NCBI GenBank assembly: GCA_001586195.1
Contig: CP014609.1
Coordinates: 284,001 to 348,000, forward strand
Reading direction: 5' to 3'
Length of the DNA: 64,000 nt
Origin: Solibacillus silvestris
Lineage (GTDB): Bacteria > Bacillota > Bacilli > Bacillales_A > Planococcaceae
Part shown: piece by piece, positions 28,269-42,804 of the stretch
Position numbering within the stretch: the first letter of the stretch is position 1
How the letters are laid out: each line of letters opens with the position of its first letter
Notes under the pieces: model-generated
The model's input: only the letters and a program-made list of their open reading frames with translations
What the model was told of the DNA's origin: nothing
Database searches by the model: none
Translations under genes and position numbers: made by a program

Positions 28269-28561
28269 TTGTTAAAGGCCTGCTCATAGTCAATGAGCGG
28301 TCTTTTTTTAGTAAAACAAATTGTGCAAAAGCTTTTTAACATAACAAACTCACGTAAAGCTGAACATTACCATAATTAATAATGAATAAATATAAGAATA
28401 TTACTAAAAAGTTAACAATACACTATAATTGTTGTCGTAATATTCGTCTTTATGCATGTATTTTGAAAGTTATTCGGAAAAGACGTGTTATTCTTCTGGA
28501 ATAAATGGTACACTGATGGTGAATATAATAAGTAAATAAAATCGAGGCAGGAGGGATCTTC

Positions 28562-29002
28562 ATGAGAATTGCAATTTCTTCAGATCACGGCGGTAATAAT
28601 TTACGTAAAGAGATTATGTCACTACTTGATGAAATGTCAATCAGTTATGAAGACTTTGGTCCACAAACGGACGAGTCAGTAGATTACCCGGACTATGCAC
28701 GTCCAGTAGCTGAGAGAGTAGCTGCAGGGGAATTTGACAGAGGAATTTTAATTTGCGGGACTGGAATTGGGATTTCGATTGCTGCAAACAAATTTAAAGG
28801 GATTCGTTGTGCACTTGTACATGACGTGTTCTCGGCAAAAGCGACACGTTGTCACAATGACTCAAACGTTTTAGCAATGGGTGAGCGTGTAATCGGTCCA
28901 GGGCTGGCACGTGAGATTGTTGCAACTTGGTTGGATACACAGTTTGAAGGCGGTCGTCATATTCGCCGTGTTGAAAAGATAACTGAAATCGAAGAAGGGT
29001 AA
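28562..29002 (+). CDS. rpiB: Ribose-5-phosphate isomerase B
   Basis: Interconverts ribose-5-phosphate and ribulose-5-phosphate. It has 146 residues of the RpiB/LacAB fold, beginning RIAISSDHGGNNLRKEI. The substrate loop GILICGTGIGISIAANK near residue 64 carries the catalytic cysteine, followed by CALVHDVFSAKATRCHNDSN. The ATG follows GGAGGGAT. YwlG follows within 14 bases, as in Bacillus (ywlF-ywlG). Confidence 0.95.
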   Translation: MRIAISSDHGGNNLRKEIMSLLDEMSISYEDFGPQTDESVDYPDYARPVAERVAAGEFDRGILICGTGIGISIAANKFKGIRCALVHDVFSAKATRCHNDSNVLAMGERVIGPGLAREIVATWLDTQFEGGRHIRRVEKITEIEEG

Positions 29003-29016
29003 CAGATGGTGATTCA

Positions 29017-29571
29017 ATGACAAACTTACACGATTTGCAAAAAGATTTAGCGCAAGCATTATCCGAATTTGAGCAACAAGTGAAGTTTTCTGAAGGTCAG
29101 CTATTTGTCATCGGCTGTTCCACATCGGAAGTGATGGGTGAGAAGATTGGAACAGCTGGTGCATTCGATGTAGCGCAAGTTCTATACAAAGAATTTTCAA
29201 TATTCGCGCAAAGACATAAAATTCACTTAGTTTTCCAAGGCTGCGAGCATATTAACCGAGCGCTGACACTCGAGGCTGCAGCTGCTAAAATGTACCATTT
29301 AGAACCTGTTTCGGTCATTCCTGTCCGTACAGCAGGTGGCTCTATGTCTGCATACGCTTTTACACAAATGGATGAGCCTGTAATTGTGGAAACCATCCAA
29401 GCACATTACGGGATTGATATCGGTCAAACATTAATCGGCATGCACTTAAAAGCGGTTGCTGTGCCTTTACGAACATCTGTTAAGCAATTAGGCGATGCAG
29501 TCATTACGTTAGCGACAACACGTCCGAAACTTATCGGTGGAGAACGTGCGCAATATACTGTAACACCTTAA
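29017..29571 (+). CDS. ywlG: TIGR01440 / DUF436 family protein (YwlG-like)
   Basis: A 184-residue conserved protein of unknown function always found near rpiB and glyA in this group. Recognisable segments are FVIGCSTSEVMGEKIGTAGA, HLVFQGCEHINRAL and GLHLK-like GMHLKAVAVPLR near the C-terminus. Three conserved cysteine or histidine sites might bind a metal, but no activity is known. It starts 14 bases after rpiB and precedes glyA by 67 bases. Confidence 0.9.
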   Translation: MTNLHDLQKDLAQALSEFEQQVKFSEGQLFVIGCSTSEVMGEKIGTAGAFDVAQVLYKEFSIFAQRHKIHLVFQGCEHINRALTLEAAAAKMYHLEPVSVIPVRTAGGSMSAYAFTQMDEPVIVETIQAHYGIDIGQTLIGMHLKAVAVPLRTSVKQLGDAVITLATTRPKLIGGERAQYTVTP

Positions 29572-29638
29572 CGTTACATATATCATTTTGAATTGGAAAC
29601 TCCGATCGAATCGGAAGTACATTTAGGGGGATTTGAAA

Positions 29639-30883
29639 ATGGCATTTGAAAAATTAGCAGGACAAGACAAGGCAATTTTAGACGCAATTTTATTAGAGAA
29701 AAAACGTCAAAACACAAACATCGAACTAATCGCATCAGAAAACTTCGTATCGGAAGCTGTAATGGAAGCACAAGGTTCATATTTAACAAATAAATATGCG
29801 GAAGGTTACCCTGGCAAACGCTATTATGGCGGTTGTGAACATGTAGACGTAGTTGAAAACATTGCGCGTGACCGTGCAAAAGAATTATTCGGTGCAGCAT
29901 ATGTTAACGTTCAGCCACACTCAGGTGCACAAGCGAACATGGCAGTTTACCATACAGTTTTAAAACCTGGTGATACAGTACTTGGTATGAACTTATCACA
30001 CGGCGGTCACTTAACACATGGTTCACCAGTAAACTTCTCTGGCATTCTTTATAATTTCGTAGAATACGGTGTAACTGAAGATACAAACTTAATAGATTAT
30101 GAAGATGTTCGCCAAAAAGCATTGGAATCAAAGCCAAAATTAATCGTTGCTGGTGCATCAGCTTATCCTCGTGCAATTGACTTTGCAAAGTTCCGTGAGA
30201 TCGCGGATGAAGTCGGTGCATATTTCATGGTTGACATGGCACATATTGCCGGCTTAGTAGCAGCAGGCGAGCACCAAAATCCAGTACCATATGCAGATTT
30301 CGTAACGACAACAACTCATAAAACGTTACGTGGTCCACGTGGCGGTATGATTTTAACGAAAGATGAAAAATGGGAAAAAGAATTAAATAAATCAGTATTC
30401 CCAGGTATTCAAGGCGGTCCATTAATGCATGTCATCGCTGCAAAAGCAGTATCTTTCGGCGAAGCATTACAACCGGAATTTAAAGATTACGCAAAACAAA
30501 TTAAAGCAAATGCAGCTGCACTTGCAAAATCTTTAATGGATGAAGGTGTTGAAATCGTATCAGGCGGTACGGATAACCACTTACTTCTATTAAATGTAAA
30601 ATCTTTAGGGTTAACAGGTAAAGTAGCTGAGCATGTATTGGATGAAGTGGCCATTACAACAAATAAAAACACAATTCCATTTGATACAGAATCACCATTC
30701 GTAACATCAGGTATCCGTGTAGGTACAGCAGCTGTAACTTCTCGTGGTTTCAAAGAAGAAGATGTAATTGAAGTTGGGAAAATCATCGCATCAGTTCTTA
30801 AAAATCATGAAGATGCAGCAGTAAAAGAAGAGGCACGCAAACGTGTTGAAGCTCTTACAGCAAAATATCCTTTATACGCATAA
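29639..30883 (+). CDS. glyA: Serine hydroxymethyltransferase
   Basis: PLP enzyme that converts serine and tetrahydrofolate to glycine and methylene-tetrahydrofolate. The ATG at 29639 lies 7 bases after GGGGGA; the upstream TTG is too close to it. The product has 414 residues. Visible motifs are [25 protein letters not shown], and the PLP lysine in [13 protein letters not shown] near residue 225. Located between ywlG and upp as in Bacillus. A strong terminator follows. Confidence 0.97.
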   Translation: MAFEKLAGQDKAILDAILLEKKRQNTNIELIASENFVSEAVMEAQGSYLTNKYAEGYPGKRYYGGCEHVDVVENIARDRAKELFGAAYVNVQPHSGAQANMAVYHTVLKPGDTVLGMNLSHGGHLTHGSPVNFSGILYNFVEYGVTEDTNLIDYEDVRQKALESKPKLIVAGASAYPRAIDFAKFREIADEVGAYFMVDMAHIAGLVAAGEHQNPVPYADFVTTTTHKTLRGPRGGMILTKDEKWEKELNKSVFPGIQGGPLMHVIAAKAVSFGEALQPEFKDYAKQIKANAAALAKSLMDEGVEIVSGGTDNHLLLLNVKSLGLTGKVAEHVLDEVAITTNKNTIPFDTESPFVTSGIRVGTAAVTSRGFKEEDVIEVGKIIASVLKNHEDAAVKEEARKRVEALTAKYPLYA

Positions 30884-30894
30884 TTGAGTATATG

Positions 30895-30933
30895 CCTTTC
30901 TATTTACAGATTTGTAGATAGAAAGGTTTTTTT
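30895..30933 (+). terminator. glyA terminator
   Basis: CCTTTCTAT and ATAGAAAGG form a perfect 9-bp stem, followed by T7. Confidence 0.9.
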
Positions 30934-31107
30934 AATGAAAGAAATAATGCATAGACAGACAACTACCAGCGAATGCTAGTGTAGAAGACATTTGTTATTT
31001 AATTATTTTAGAAAAAGGGCGATTTTTAAAACATTACCGTCATAGTTTTCGTTGACTTTATTTTCTGTTATACTAATTTAGATAAACAACAGTTAGGAGA
31101 TGTCAAC

Positions 31108-31737
31108 GTGAGTAAAGTATACGTATTTGACCACCCATTAATCCAACATAAGTTAACTTATATTCGAGATAAAGAAACGGGAACAAAAGAATTTCGGGAG
31201 TTAGTTGATGAAGTAGCAACATTAATGGCTTTTGAAATTACTCGTGATTTACCGTTGGAAGAAATTGAAGTAGAAACACCTGTAACGAAGGCAAAAGCAA
31301 AAGTATTATCAGGGAAGAAAATGGCGATTGTTCCAATTTTACGTGCAGGTATCGGAATGGTAGATGGCGTATTAAAATTAATTCCTGCTGCAAAAGTAGG
31401 GCATATTGGTCTTTACCGTGATCCGGAAACATTAAAGCCAGTAGAATATTATGCAAAACTTCCAGCAGACGTTGAAGAGCGTGACTTCATTATTGTTGAC
31501 CCGATGTTAGCAACGGGTGGATCAGCTGTTGAAGCGATTAATTCACTGAAAAAACGAGGCGCTAAAAGCATTAAGTTTATGTGTCTGATCGCAGCTCCAG
31601 AAGGTGTGGAAGAAATTCAAAGAAATCACTCTGACGTAGATATTTACATCGCATCTCTAGATGAAAAATTAAATGATCATGGCTATATCGTACCAGGCTT
31701 GGGTGATGCCGGGGATCGTTTATTCGGAACAAAATAA
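31108..31737 (+). CDS. upp: Uracil phosphoribosyltransferase
   Basis: Salvages uracil to UMP with PRPP. It has 209 residues. The PRPP loop is [13 protein letters not shown] near residue 128, and the C-terminal uracil-binding segment is [16 protein letters not shown]. The GTG at 31108 follows TTAGGAGATG. An extended -10 (TGTTATACT, 31066-31074) lies upstream. Bacillus upp is subject to PyrR-independent control; no attenuator is visible here. The epimerase gene follows after a terminator. Confidence 0.96.
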   Translation: MSKVYVFDHPLIQHKLTYIRDKETGTKEFRELVDEVATLMAFEITRDLPLEEIEVETPVTKAKAKVLSGKKMAIVPILRAGIGMVDGVLKLIPAAKVGHIGLYRDPETLKPVEYYAKLPADVEERDFIIVDPMLATGGSAVEAINSLKKRGAKSIKFMCLIAAPEGVEEIQRNHSDVDIYIASLDEKLNDHGYIVPGLGDAGDRLFGTK

Positions 31738-31748
31738 TAAATAAACGA

Positions 31749-31776
31749 GGCGCCCGTAAGCAGTTGCGGGCGTTTT
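31749..31776 (+). terminator. upp terminator
   Basis: CGCCCG and CGGGCG pair around a 10-base loop and run into TTTTCTTTT. Confidence 0.8.
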
Positions 31777-31844
31777 CTTTTAAAGCGGCAAGTACTGTAA
31801 ACACGTTAAGATAAATTGAAATTATAGATTAGACAAGGAGAAGA

Positions 31845-33008
31845 ATGATGACGAAGAAGTTTAAAGTTATGACGATTTTTGGCACACGTCCGGAAGCAAT
31901 TAAAATGGCACCTTTAGTGCTGGAACTGGAAAAGCATCCGGAACAAATTGAATCGATTGTTACTGTAACGGCCCAGCACCGTCAAATGCTTGACCAAGTG
32001 CTGGAAACATTTAAAATTAAACCGGATTATGATTTAAATATTATGAAAGACCGTCAAACATTAGTGGATGTAGCGACAAATGCGCTTTTAGGACTGGACC
32101 GTGTAATGAAAGAAGCGAAGCCTGATATCGTGTTAGTACATGGTGACACGGCGACTACTTTTGTTGGAAGTCTGGCTGCTTTCTATAATCAAATTGCAAT
32201 TGGCCATGTTGAAGCAGGGCTTCGTACAGGACAAAAATATTCACCTTATCCTGAAGAGATGAACCGTCAGTTAACAGGTGTAATGGCAGATCTGCATTTT
32301 TCCCCAACTGAGCAATCACGTGCAAACCTGCTAAAGGAAAACAAACCGGCAGAAGCGATTTTCGTAACGGGTAACACGGCTATTGATGCTTTAAAAACAA
32401 CAGTAAGTGAACACTATACGCATCCGGTAATTGAAAAAATGGGTACAGACCGCATGATTTTATTAACAGCACACCGTCGTGAAAATCTAGGTGAGCCAAT
32501 GCGTAATATGTTCCGTGCAATAATGCGTCTGTTGAGCGAGCATGAGGATGTTCAAGTTGTTTATCCAGTGCATATGAATCCGGCTGTTCGCGAAGTAGCC
32601 AATGAAATTTTAGGGGATAACCCGCGTGTTCATTTAATTGAACCGTTGGAAGTATTTGATTTCCACAATTTTGCTGCCCGCTCTTACATGATTTTAACGG
32701 ATTCTGGCGGTGTGCAGGAAGAAGCGCCATCTTTAGGGAAGCCGGTGCTCGTATTACGTGATACGACAGAGCGTCCTGAAGGAATTGCTGCAGGTACTTT
32801 GAAGCTTGCGGGAACAGACGAAGAAGTTATTTACAAAATGGCAAAAGAATTGTTAATAAATGACGAAGCATATGAGGCGATGGCACATGCATCGAATCCA
32901 TATGGAGATGGATATGCTTCGGAGCGTATTGTGGAAGCATTACTGCAATTTGCTCAAAAACAGTTAGTAAAAGAAAATGAAACTGCCGAAAAAGTAGAAA
33001 CTCGTTAA
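31845..33008 (+). CDS. wecB: UDP-N-acetylglucosamine 2-epimerase (non-hydrolysing)
   Basis: Converts UDP-GlcNAc to UDP-ManNAc, the precursor for ManNAc-containing wall polymers. It has 387 residues with the GT-B type fold. Characteristic segments are IFGTRPEAIKMAPLV, VHGDTATTF, GHVEAGLRTG, TAHRRENLGEP, and LTDSGGVQEEAPSLGKPVL. Two adjacent ATG codons follow AAGGAG; the second (31848) has better spacing. WecC and a WecG/TagA glycosyltransferase at 58.7-60.8 kb would act on its product. Its location between upp and atpI is shared with several other Bacillales. It could equally be named mnaA. Confidence 0.93.
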   Translation: MMTKKFKVMTIFGTRPEAIKMAPLVLELEKHPEQIESIVTVTAQHRQMLDQVLETFKIKPDYDLNIMKDRQTLVDVATNALLGLDRVMKEAKPDIVLVHGDTATTFVGSLAAFYNQIAIGHVEAGLRTGQKYSPYPEEMNRQLTGVMADLHFSPTEQSRANLLKENKPAEAIFVTGNTAIDALKTTVSEHYTHPVIEKMGTDRMILLTAHRRENLGEPMRNMFRAIMRLLSEHEDVQVVYPVHMNPAVREVANEILGDNPRVHLIEPLEVFDFHNFAARSYMILTDSGGVQEEAPSLGKPVLVLRDTTERPEGIAAGTLKLAGTDEEVIYKMAKELLINDEAYEAMAHASNPYGDGYASERIVEALLQFAQKQLVKENETAEKVETR

Positions 33009-33043
33009 TCCAAAATATTACTGAAATTGACTTAAAAATGTAA

Positions 33044-33081
33044 TTGACAACAGGGGGATAGCATTTAACTCCTGTTGTCAA
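33044..33081 (+). terminator. Hairpin terminator after wecB
   Basis: TTGACAACAGG and CCTGTTGTCAA form a perfect 11-bp stem around a 16-base loop, 36 bp after the stop codon. The poly-T tail is weak. Confidence 0.65.
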
Positions 33082-33324
33082 GTATTAAATTCGTTATTAT
33101 TGCTAAAAAATTTTTTCTTGGATATGAAAAGTGTAACGTGATGGAAAAAACGCATGAAATAGCGAATTTTAGCGTTAGTGAAAAAATGCAAAAAATATTT
33201 ATGCATAACTATACACAAATTTGTCAACAATTTGACAAGGAATGTATCTATGTGAAGTTTTTCACCATTACTAATTGACATCAAAAACCCCCTATTGTAT
33301 GCTTACAAAGGGTAAGAATGATAA

Positions 33325-33406
33325 GAGTTTCGCCTAGTCAAAAGACGTTGAAACGCTTGTTATATCAAGTTTCTACTAGATTGACAGTTGAAACGAAACT
33401 CGTCAA
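33325..33406 (+). other. Nested inverted repeats in the 614-bp gap before atpI
   Basis: The outer pair GAGTTTCG (33325) / CGAAACTC (33394) encloses CTAGT (33334) / ACTAG (33375), GAAA (33350) / TTTC (33370) and CTTG (33356) / CAAG (33366) around the loop TTATAT. A competing pair TTGAC (33381) / GTCAA (33402) and a direct repeat GTTGAAACG 40 bp apart lie in the same segment. It is a candidate structured RNA or atp leader. Nothing else is recognised in the gap except the wecB terminator. Confidence 0.45.
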
Positions 33407-33622
33407 TTTGCAACGTTCTATGCGTCTGGATGAAGTCCGTTAAGATTAAGAGACATTTAGAAGTATGAAATGAATGTTCGCTATGGAATTTTCCTAGAGT
33501 GGAAATTATTTACTACTTGTAATGGCCTCTAATTTTGTAGTGCATTGACTACGTTTTAAATTCATTTAATGGTCGATGAACACTTTCTTTACTCGAAAAA
33601 AGTTTCAGGAGATTAACTGCCA

Positions 33623-33994
33623 ATGCTAAATTTGCATCACGTTTTTGCAATGCAGAAGAAAGCGTTCTTTTTTTTGCTTGCTATTTGTACGTTAGGCTGG
33701 GGATTTTCGCCATATGATTCTATATTTGCTGGTCTAGCCCTAGGTGCTTTCTTTGGTACGTATAATTTTTGGATTTTACTTCGACGTATGGAAAAATTTG
33801 ACCGTTCCATTAGTGAAGGGACAAAAGTAGCATCTATCGGTACAGCGCTTCGCTTTGGATCAGGTGTTGCCGCAGTCGCAATCGCAATATCGTTGCCACA
33901 ATATTTTCACTTAATAAGCACGGTCATTGGGCTGATGATTCCGTACATCTTTTTAGTAGTAGAAAGAGTAGTACATCATATAAAAAGCCACTAA
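33623..33994 (+). CDS. atpI: ATP synthase subunit I
   Basis: The small accessory membrane protein encoded first in atp operons, thought to help assemble the c-ring. It has 123 residues with four hydrophobic segments (FFFLLAICTLGWGF, GLALGAFFGTYNFWILL, GSGVAAVAIAIS and VIGLMIPYIFLVV) and a short basic tail. It is not strongly conserved in sequence, so the call rests on topology and place just before atpB. A CAGGAGATTAACTGCC site precedes the ATG. Confidence 0.85.
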   Translation: MLNLHHVFAMQKKAFFFLLAICTLGWGFSPYDSIFAGLALGAFFGTYNFWILLRRMEKFDRSISEGTKVASIGTALRFGSGVAAVAIAISLPQYFHLISTVIGLMIPYIFLVVERVVHHIKSH

Positions 33995-34750
<756 letters not shown>

Positions 34751-34788
34751 TTATAAGTTTCCGCATTCAATGTAGTGCGGTGATTTGA

Positions 34789-35052
<264 letters not shown>

Positions 35053-35078
35053 TCTTCATTAAGATTATTAAAATCCAG

Positions 35079-35112
35079 TGGCGAAGTAGACTTCTTTTGA
35101 AACCCTTCGCCA
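35079..35112 (+). other. Intra-operon hairpin between atpE and atpF
   Basis: TGGCGAAG pairs perfectly with CTTCGCCA around an 18-base loop and is followed by TTCGTTTTG. It sits in an unusually long (169 bp) gap, and could be a partial terminator or a processing and stability element. No gene was found in the gap. Confidence 0.6.
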
Positions 35113-35221
35113 TTCGTTTTGTGTAAATAAGATATACCCTTTTTTATTTAATATTAATTACGAACAAAAAGTATGACAAAATATAGATTTAATTCAAGCT
35201 CTTGAAGGGAGTGAAACAATC

Positions 35222-35743
35222 GTGTTTTTAGACTATCTTGCACTAGGTGCAGGCGCAACTGGACTCAACTTAGGTGATGCAATTGCGACGTTAGTGATTT
35301 TCTTAGGTTTAATGGCACTTCTTAAAAAGTTCGCTTGGGGTCCTTTAATGGGTATCATGCGCGAGCGTGAAGAGCTGGTTGCAAGCGGAATCGATGCAGC
35401 TGAAAAAGCTAAAAAAGAAACACAAGCACTATTAGAAGAACAAAAGAGCCTTCTTAAAGAAGCTCGCACAGAAGCGCAATCAATCATTGAGAACGCTAAA
35501 AAGCAAGGCGAAGCAACTCGCGAAGAAATCGTGGTAACTGCACGCGCTGAAGCGAACCGTCTAAAAGAATCTGCTGTTCGTGATATCGAAGCAGAAAGAG
35601 AAAAAGCAATCGCTGCTGTACGTGAAGAAGTAGTTTCATTATCAGTACTTGCTGCGTCTAAAGTTCTTGGGAAAGAAATTTCTGAAGCAGACAATAGCGC
35701 ATTAATTAAAGAAACGATTGCGAAGGCAGGCGAAGCGAAATGA
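35222..35743 (+). CDS. atpF: ATP synthase F0 subunit b
   Basis: The peripheral stalk. One N-terminal membrane helix (about 15-36, [19 protein letters not shown]) is followed by a long charged coiled coil with many Glu, Lys and Ala residues. It has 173 residues. The start is a GTG at 35222 after GAAGGGAGTG. The stop overlaps the atpH start (ATGA), indicating coupled translation. Confidence 0.96.
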   Translation: MFLDYLALGAGATGLNLGDAIATLVIFLGLMALLKKFAWGPLMGIMREREELVASGIDAAEKAKKETQALLEEQKSLLKEARTEAQSIIENAKKQGEATREEIVVTARAEANRLKESAVRDIEAEREKAIAAVREEVVSLSVLAASKVLGKEISEADNSALIKETIAKAGEAK

Positions 35744-36276
35744 GTCAATCGACTGTAGCAAATCGCTATGCTCAAGCAATTTATGAATTAGCATTAAGCA
35801 ACAACCTTCTTGCTGAAGTAGGTGCAGATTTACGTGAGATCAAAACAGTATTGGCTACGAACGAAGAGTTTATGGCATTACTTACTGCTCCGAAAATTTC
35901 TACTGATCGTAAGAAAGAGCTTATCGCTCAAATTCTAACGGGTGCACAGCCAATCGTTGTAAACATGGTTCAATTCTTAATCGAAAAGAAACGTTTAAAC
36001 GAATTAACTGCTGTAGCAGACCAATATCAAGCATTATCAGCTGCCGCTCAAGGTACTGCAGATGCAAAAGTTTACTCAACGCGTGAATTAACGGATGGCG
36101 AACGTGCAGAAATTTCTGCTGCTTTCGGCAAGTTAGTCGGCAAAGGGCAACTTAACATTACAAACATTATCGATGCGTCATTAATTGGTGGCGTACGCGT
36201 TCAAATCGGCAACTATATTTTCGACAGCACTGTAGCGTCTAAGCTAGAGGACTTAAAACGAACATTAGTTGGCTAA
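35740..36276 (+). CDS. atpH: ATP synthase F1 subunit delta
   Basis: Links the stalk b-dimer to the top of F1. It has 178 residues with an N-terminal six-helix domain ([13 protein letters not shown]) and a C-terminal part containing [18 protein letters not shown], the family signature. The ATG overlaps the atpF stop by four bases. 29 bases separate it from atpA. Confidence 0.96.
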   Translation: MSQSTVANRYAQAIYELALSNNLLAEVGADLREIKTVLATNEEFMALLTAPKISTDRKKELIAQILTGAQPIVVNMVQFLIEKKRLNELTAVADQYQALSAAAQGTADAKVYSTRELTDGERAEISAAFGKLVGKGQLNITNIIDASLIGGVRVQIGNYIFDSTVASKLEDLKRTLVG

Positions 36277-36299
36277 ATCTTAAGAAATGTGAGAGGTGA

Positions 36300-37814
<1,515 letters not shown>

Positions 37815-37825
37815 GAATTGAACGG

Positions 37826-37856
37826 TTTTTCACGCACATTACTGTAGCGTGAAAAA
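37826..37856 (+). other. Intra-operon hairpin between atpA and atpG
   Basis: TTTTTCACGC and GCGTGAAAAA pair perfectly around an 11-base loop, 12 bp after the atpA stop. There is no T tail in the forward direction, so a 3'-end stability element within the long mRNA is more likely than termination. Confidence 0.6.
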
Positions 37857-37889
37857 CTGGACAACTCTTTTTTAATAAGAGCTTGATAA

Positions 37890-40236
<2,347 letters not shown>

Positions 40237-40259
40237 TTAGCTGACGAGGAGGAAAAAAT

Positions 40260-40667
40260 ATGAAGACAGTTACAGTCAATATTGTCACTCCCGACGGCTC
40301 AGTATACGATTCAGAAGTAACGATGGTAATCGCTAAAACGACTTCAGGTGAAATTGGTGTCTTAGCTGGCCATATTCCTATGGTTGCTCCACTAACAATT
40401 GGTTCTGTGAAGCTTAAAAAAGCAGACGGCACTACAGATGTCGCAGCGGTTAGCGGTGGTTTCATTGAAGTTCGCCCTGAAAAAATCTCGATTTTAGCTC
40501 CTTCTGCAGAAGTTGCTTCTTCGATCGATATTGCCCGTGCTAAAGAAGCTTTAGCCCGTGCTGAAGGTCGCCTTCAAAAGAAACAAGATGACATCGATTT
40601 CACACGCGCGGAATTATCTTTAAAACGTGCGATGAATCGTATCAATGTTCATGAGGGTAATATCTAA
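40260..40667 (+). CDS. atpC: ATP synthase F1 subunit epsilon
   Basis: The regulatory shaft subunit that can inhibit ATP hydrolysis. It has 135 residues: an N-terminal beta-sandwich ([32 protein letters not shown]) and a C-terminal helical hairpin ([17 protein letters not shown]). ATG after GACGAGGAGG. Last gene of the operon, followed by a strong terminator. Confidence 0.97.
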   Translation: MKTVTVNIVTPDGSVYDSEVTMVIAKTTSGEIGVLAGHIPMVAPLTIGSVKLKKADGTTDVAAVSGGFIEVRPEKISILAPSAEVASSIDIARAKEALARAEGRLQKKQDDIDFTRAELSLKRAMNRINVHEGNI

Positions 40668-40675
40668 TGGTTTAC

Positions 40676-40707
40676 AAGCGGGCAGATTCTTTCTGCCTGC
40701 TTTTTTT
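40676..40707 (+). terminator. atp operon terminator
   Basis: AGCGGGCAGA pairs with TCTGCCTGCT around a 5-base loop, followed by T7. Confidence 0.9.
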
Positions 40708-40788
40708 ATAGACGGACAATAAGGATATAAACAGTCTGTAACAAGTTTCGCCATCATCTTGGATAAGGTGTTTAAAGGAGTGAGGAAA

Positions 40789-41031
40789 ATGGATTTATAT
40801 GTCGAGGCTGGCCAACAAGCAATCGTTAATGTGTTAGCATATATTATATTTATAGGAATTGCTCTTTATACATTACAAGGACTAAGAATCGAACAATTAT
40901 TTAAAAAAGGAAAAACTTTTCAAATTCAGCTCTTTTATATTTTGACGAGTATTGTAATCGGTTCAGTAGTAGCGGATTTCTTTTTAAACTTTTTGAGCTG
41001 GTCACAAACAATTCCCTATATTTTTAGTTGA
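40789..41031 (+). CDS. DUF1146 family membrane protein (YwzB-like)
   Basis: An 80-residue protein with two membrane segments, about residues 12-29 (IVNVLAYIIFIGIALYTLQG) and 46-66 (QLFYILTSIVIGSVVADFFLNF). ATG at 40789 follows AAAGGAGTGAGG. In Bacillus subtilis a DUF1146 protein (YwzB) lies between atpC and murAA, the same position. Function is unknown; in other species it is linked with wall synthesis only by position. Confidence 0.85.
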   Translation: MDLYVEAGQQAIVNVLAYIIFIGIALYTLQGLRIEQLFKKGKTFQIQLFYILTSIVIGSVVADFFLNFLSWSQTIPYIFS

Positions 41032-41049
41032 AACAGGAAATAGCTGCAG

Positions 41050-41103
41050 TTTTATTTCTTGTAAAGGGGAATAAACGTTTGTTTTCCACTACAAGAAATA
41101 AAA
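41050..41103. terminator. Perfect 14-bp hairpin in the gap before murA1
   Basis: TTTTATTTCTTGTA and TACAAGAAATAAAA are perfect inverted repeats around a 26-base loop, just after the DUF1146 stop. An ATTTCCTAGGAAAT palindrome begins 2 bases later. The remaining 290 bp to murA1 is AT-rich and shows nothing else recognised. Confidence 0.6.
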
Positions 41104-41401
41104 ATTTCCTAGGAAATATTTGAGGTTTGTAAGGTTACATGATTTGGGTAGTTATTTTTTAAGGAAGATACTTTAATGTGAAAATTTGTCTATTCACACT
41201 AAATAGTTGCGCTGCGTATTATAATTTAATAGCCTTTTCAAACAAATTAGATTAAAATAGTAATTTGGGTGCTTGAATTACAGCCCCAATAAATGTAGTA
41301 TATTTTTGTGTGTAAATTGAGTCAAATGAAGTTTAAAATAATTTAAGTTTAATTGAACTTATTCCTTTATTATATGAGAATTGAATTCGGAGGGACGAAT
41401 T

Positions 41402-42703
41402 GTGGAGAGAATTATTGTTACTGGGGGTCAGACGCTAAAAGGCACAGTACGCGTTGAAGGCGCAAAAAATGCTGTATTACCGATTTTAGCTGCTTCTCTA
41501 TTAGCTTCTAAAGATAAAAATATGATTAAAGATGTACCAAACTTAGCAGATGTCGGTACGATTGGTGAAGTGTTAAAAAGTTTAAATGCGATTGTCGAAT
41601 ATGATGTCGAGAAAAATGAAATGATGATTGATGCCTCTATGAAGCTATCAAGTGAAGCGCAATTTGAATTTGTAAGTAAAATGCGTGCATCCATTTTAGT
41701 AATGGGTTCACTATTGGCACGTAATGGCTATGCACGTGTAGCATTACCAGGCGGCTGTGCAATTGGATCTCGTCCAATCGAACTTCATTTAAAAGGCTTC
41801 GAAGCTATGGGTGCAGAGATTTCCTTTGGACATGGTTATGTCGAAGCAAAAGTAAAAGGTGAACTAAAAGGCGCAGAAATCTATTTAGACTTCCCGAGTG
41901 TTGGGGCTACTGAAAATATTATGACAGCAGCATCTCTTGCAAAAGGGACGACAATTATTGAAAATGCAGCAAAAGAGCCTGAAATAGTAGATTTGGCAAA
42001 CTTTATTAACGCAATGGGTGGCCGTGTCATTGGTGCCGGTACTGATACAATTCGTATCGAAGGCGTTAAAGAATTAAAAGGTTGCGAACATTATATTATT
42101 CCAGACCGCATTGAAGCAGGCACATTTATGGTAGCGGCGGCAATTACCCGCGGAGATGTATTGATTGAAAACGCTGTACCAGAGCATATGACAGCACTAA
42201 CTGCAAAAATGCGTGAAATGGGCGTAGAAGTTATCGAAGAAGATGAAGGCATCCGTGTGCGCGCAAATGACCCATTAAAAGCGGTTGATATTAAAACGAT
42301 GCCACACCCAGGTTTCCCTACAGATATGCAATCACAAATGATGGCATTAATGTTAACGGCAAACGGAACGAGCATCATTACAGAAACAGTTTTCGAAAAT
42401 CGTTTTATGCATGTTGAAGAATTCCGTCGCATGAATGCAGACGCAAAGATCGAAGGGCGTTCTGTATTTATCGAAGGTGGCAAAAAACTTCAAGGTGCGG
42501 AAGTGTCAGCAACAGATTTACGTGCAGCAGCAGCATTAATTTTAACCGGCCTCGTATCAGAAGGCGTAACACGTGTTACTAAGTTACACCATTTAGATCG
42601 CGGCTATGTGGATTTCCACAAAAAACTAGCTTCACTAGGTGCAATGATCGAGCGCATCGATTCAGAAGAAGAAGTGTTACAAGAAATCGTTGTAACAGTT
42701 TAA
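41402..42703 (+). CDS. murA1: UDP-N-acetylglucosamine 1-carboxyvinyltransferase, main copy
   Basis: First committed enzyme of peptidoglycan synthesis. The start is the GTG at 41402, 8 bases after GGAGGG, so the protein begins [20 protein letters not shown] and has 433 residues, very close to Bacillus MurAA. An earlier TTG overlaps the ribosome site. The catalytic cysteine is in [15 protein letters not shown], and [15 protein letters not shown] and [13 protein letters not shown] are as expected. The gene has neighbours atp operon, ywzB and spoIID, as in Bacillus. The second copy is at 15998-17275. Confidence 0.96.
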   Translation: MERIIVTGGQTLKGTVRVEGAKNAVLPILAASLLASKDKNMIKDVPNLADVGTIGEVLKSLNAIVEYDVEKNEMMIDASMKLSSEAQFEFVSKMRASILVMGSLLARNGYARVALPGGCAIGSRPIELHLKGFEAMGAEISFGHGYVEAKVKGELKGAEIYLDFPSVGATENIMTAASLAKGTTIIENAAKEPEIVDLANFINAMGGRVIGAGTDTIRIEGVKELKGCEHYIIPDRIEAGTFMVAAAITRGDVLIENAVPEHMTALTAKMREMGVEVIEEDEGIRVRANDPLKAVDIKTMPHPGFPTDMQSQMMALMLTANGTSIITETVFENRFMHVEEFRRMNADAKIEGRSVFIEGGKKLQGAEVSATDLRAAAALILTGLVSEGVTRVTKLHHLDRGYVDFHKKLASLGAMIERIDSEEEVLQEIVVTV

Positions 42704-42726
42704 TAGCTAGATTCATATAAACATAT

Positions 42727-42771
42727 AAAGCATTCAGGAAGCGAGATGTGGGCTTTCGGGATGCTTTTTTG
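42727..42771 (+). terminator. murA1 terminator
   Basis: AAGCAT and ATGCTT close a hairpin whose inner arms include TTCAGG/TTCGGG-type partial pairs, followed by T6. Confidence 0.75.
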
Positions 42772-42804
42772 CTTTTGTAAGGGAAGTATGGGGGTTGGAG
42801 AGTT

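Noticed and set aside
33075-33278. Short overlapping frames on both strands in the gap before atpI
   Set aside because: AT-rich region with no ribosome site, and similar-size frames exist on both strands, as expected by chance.
35233-35775. 180-codon frame antisense to atpF
   Set aside because: It mirrors the Glu/Ala/Lys-rich coiled coil of atpF; there is no start signal and the protein is low-complexity Ser/Ala.
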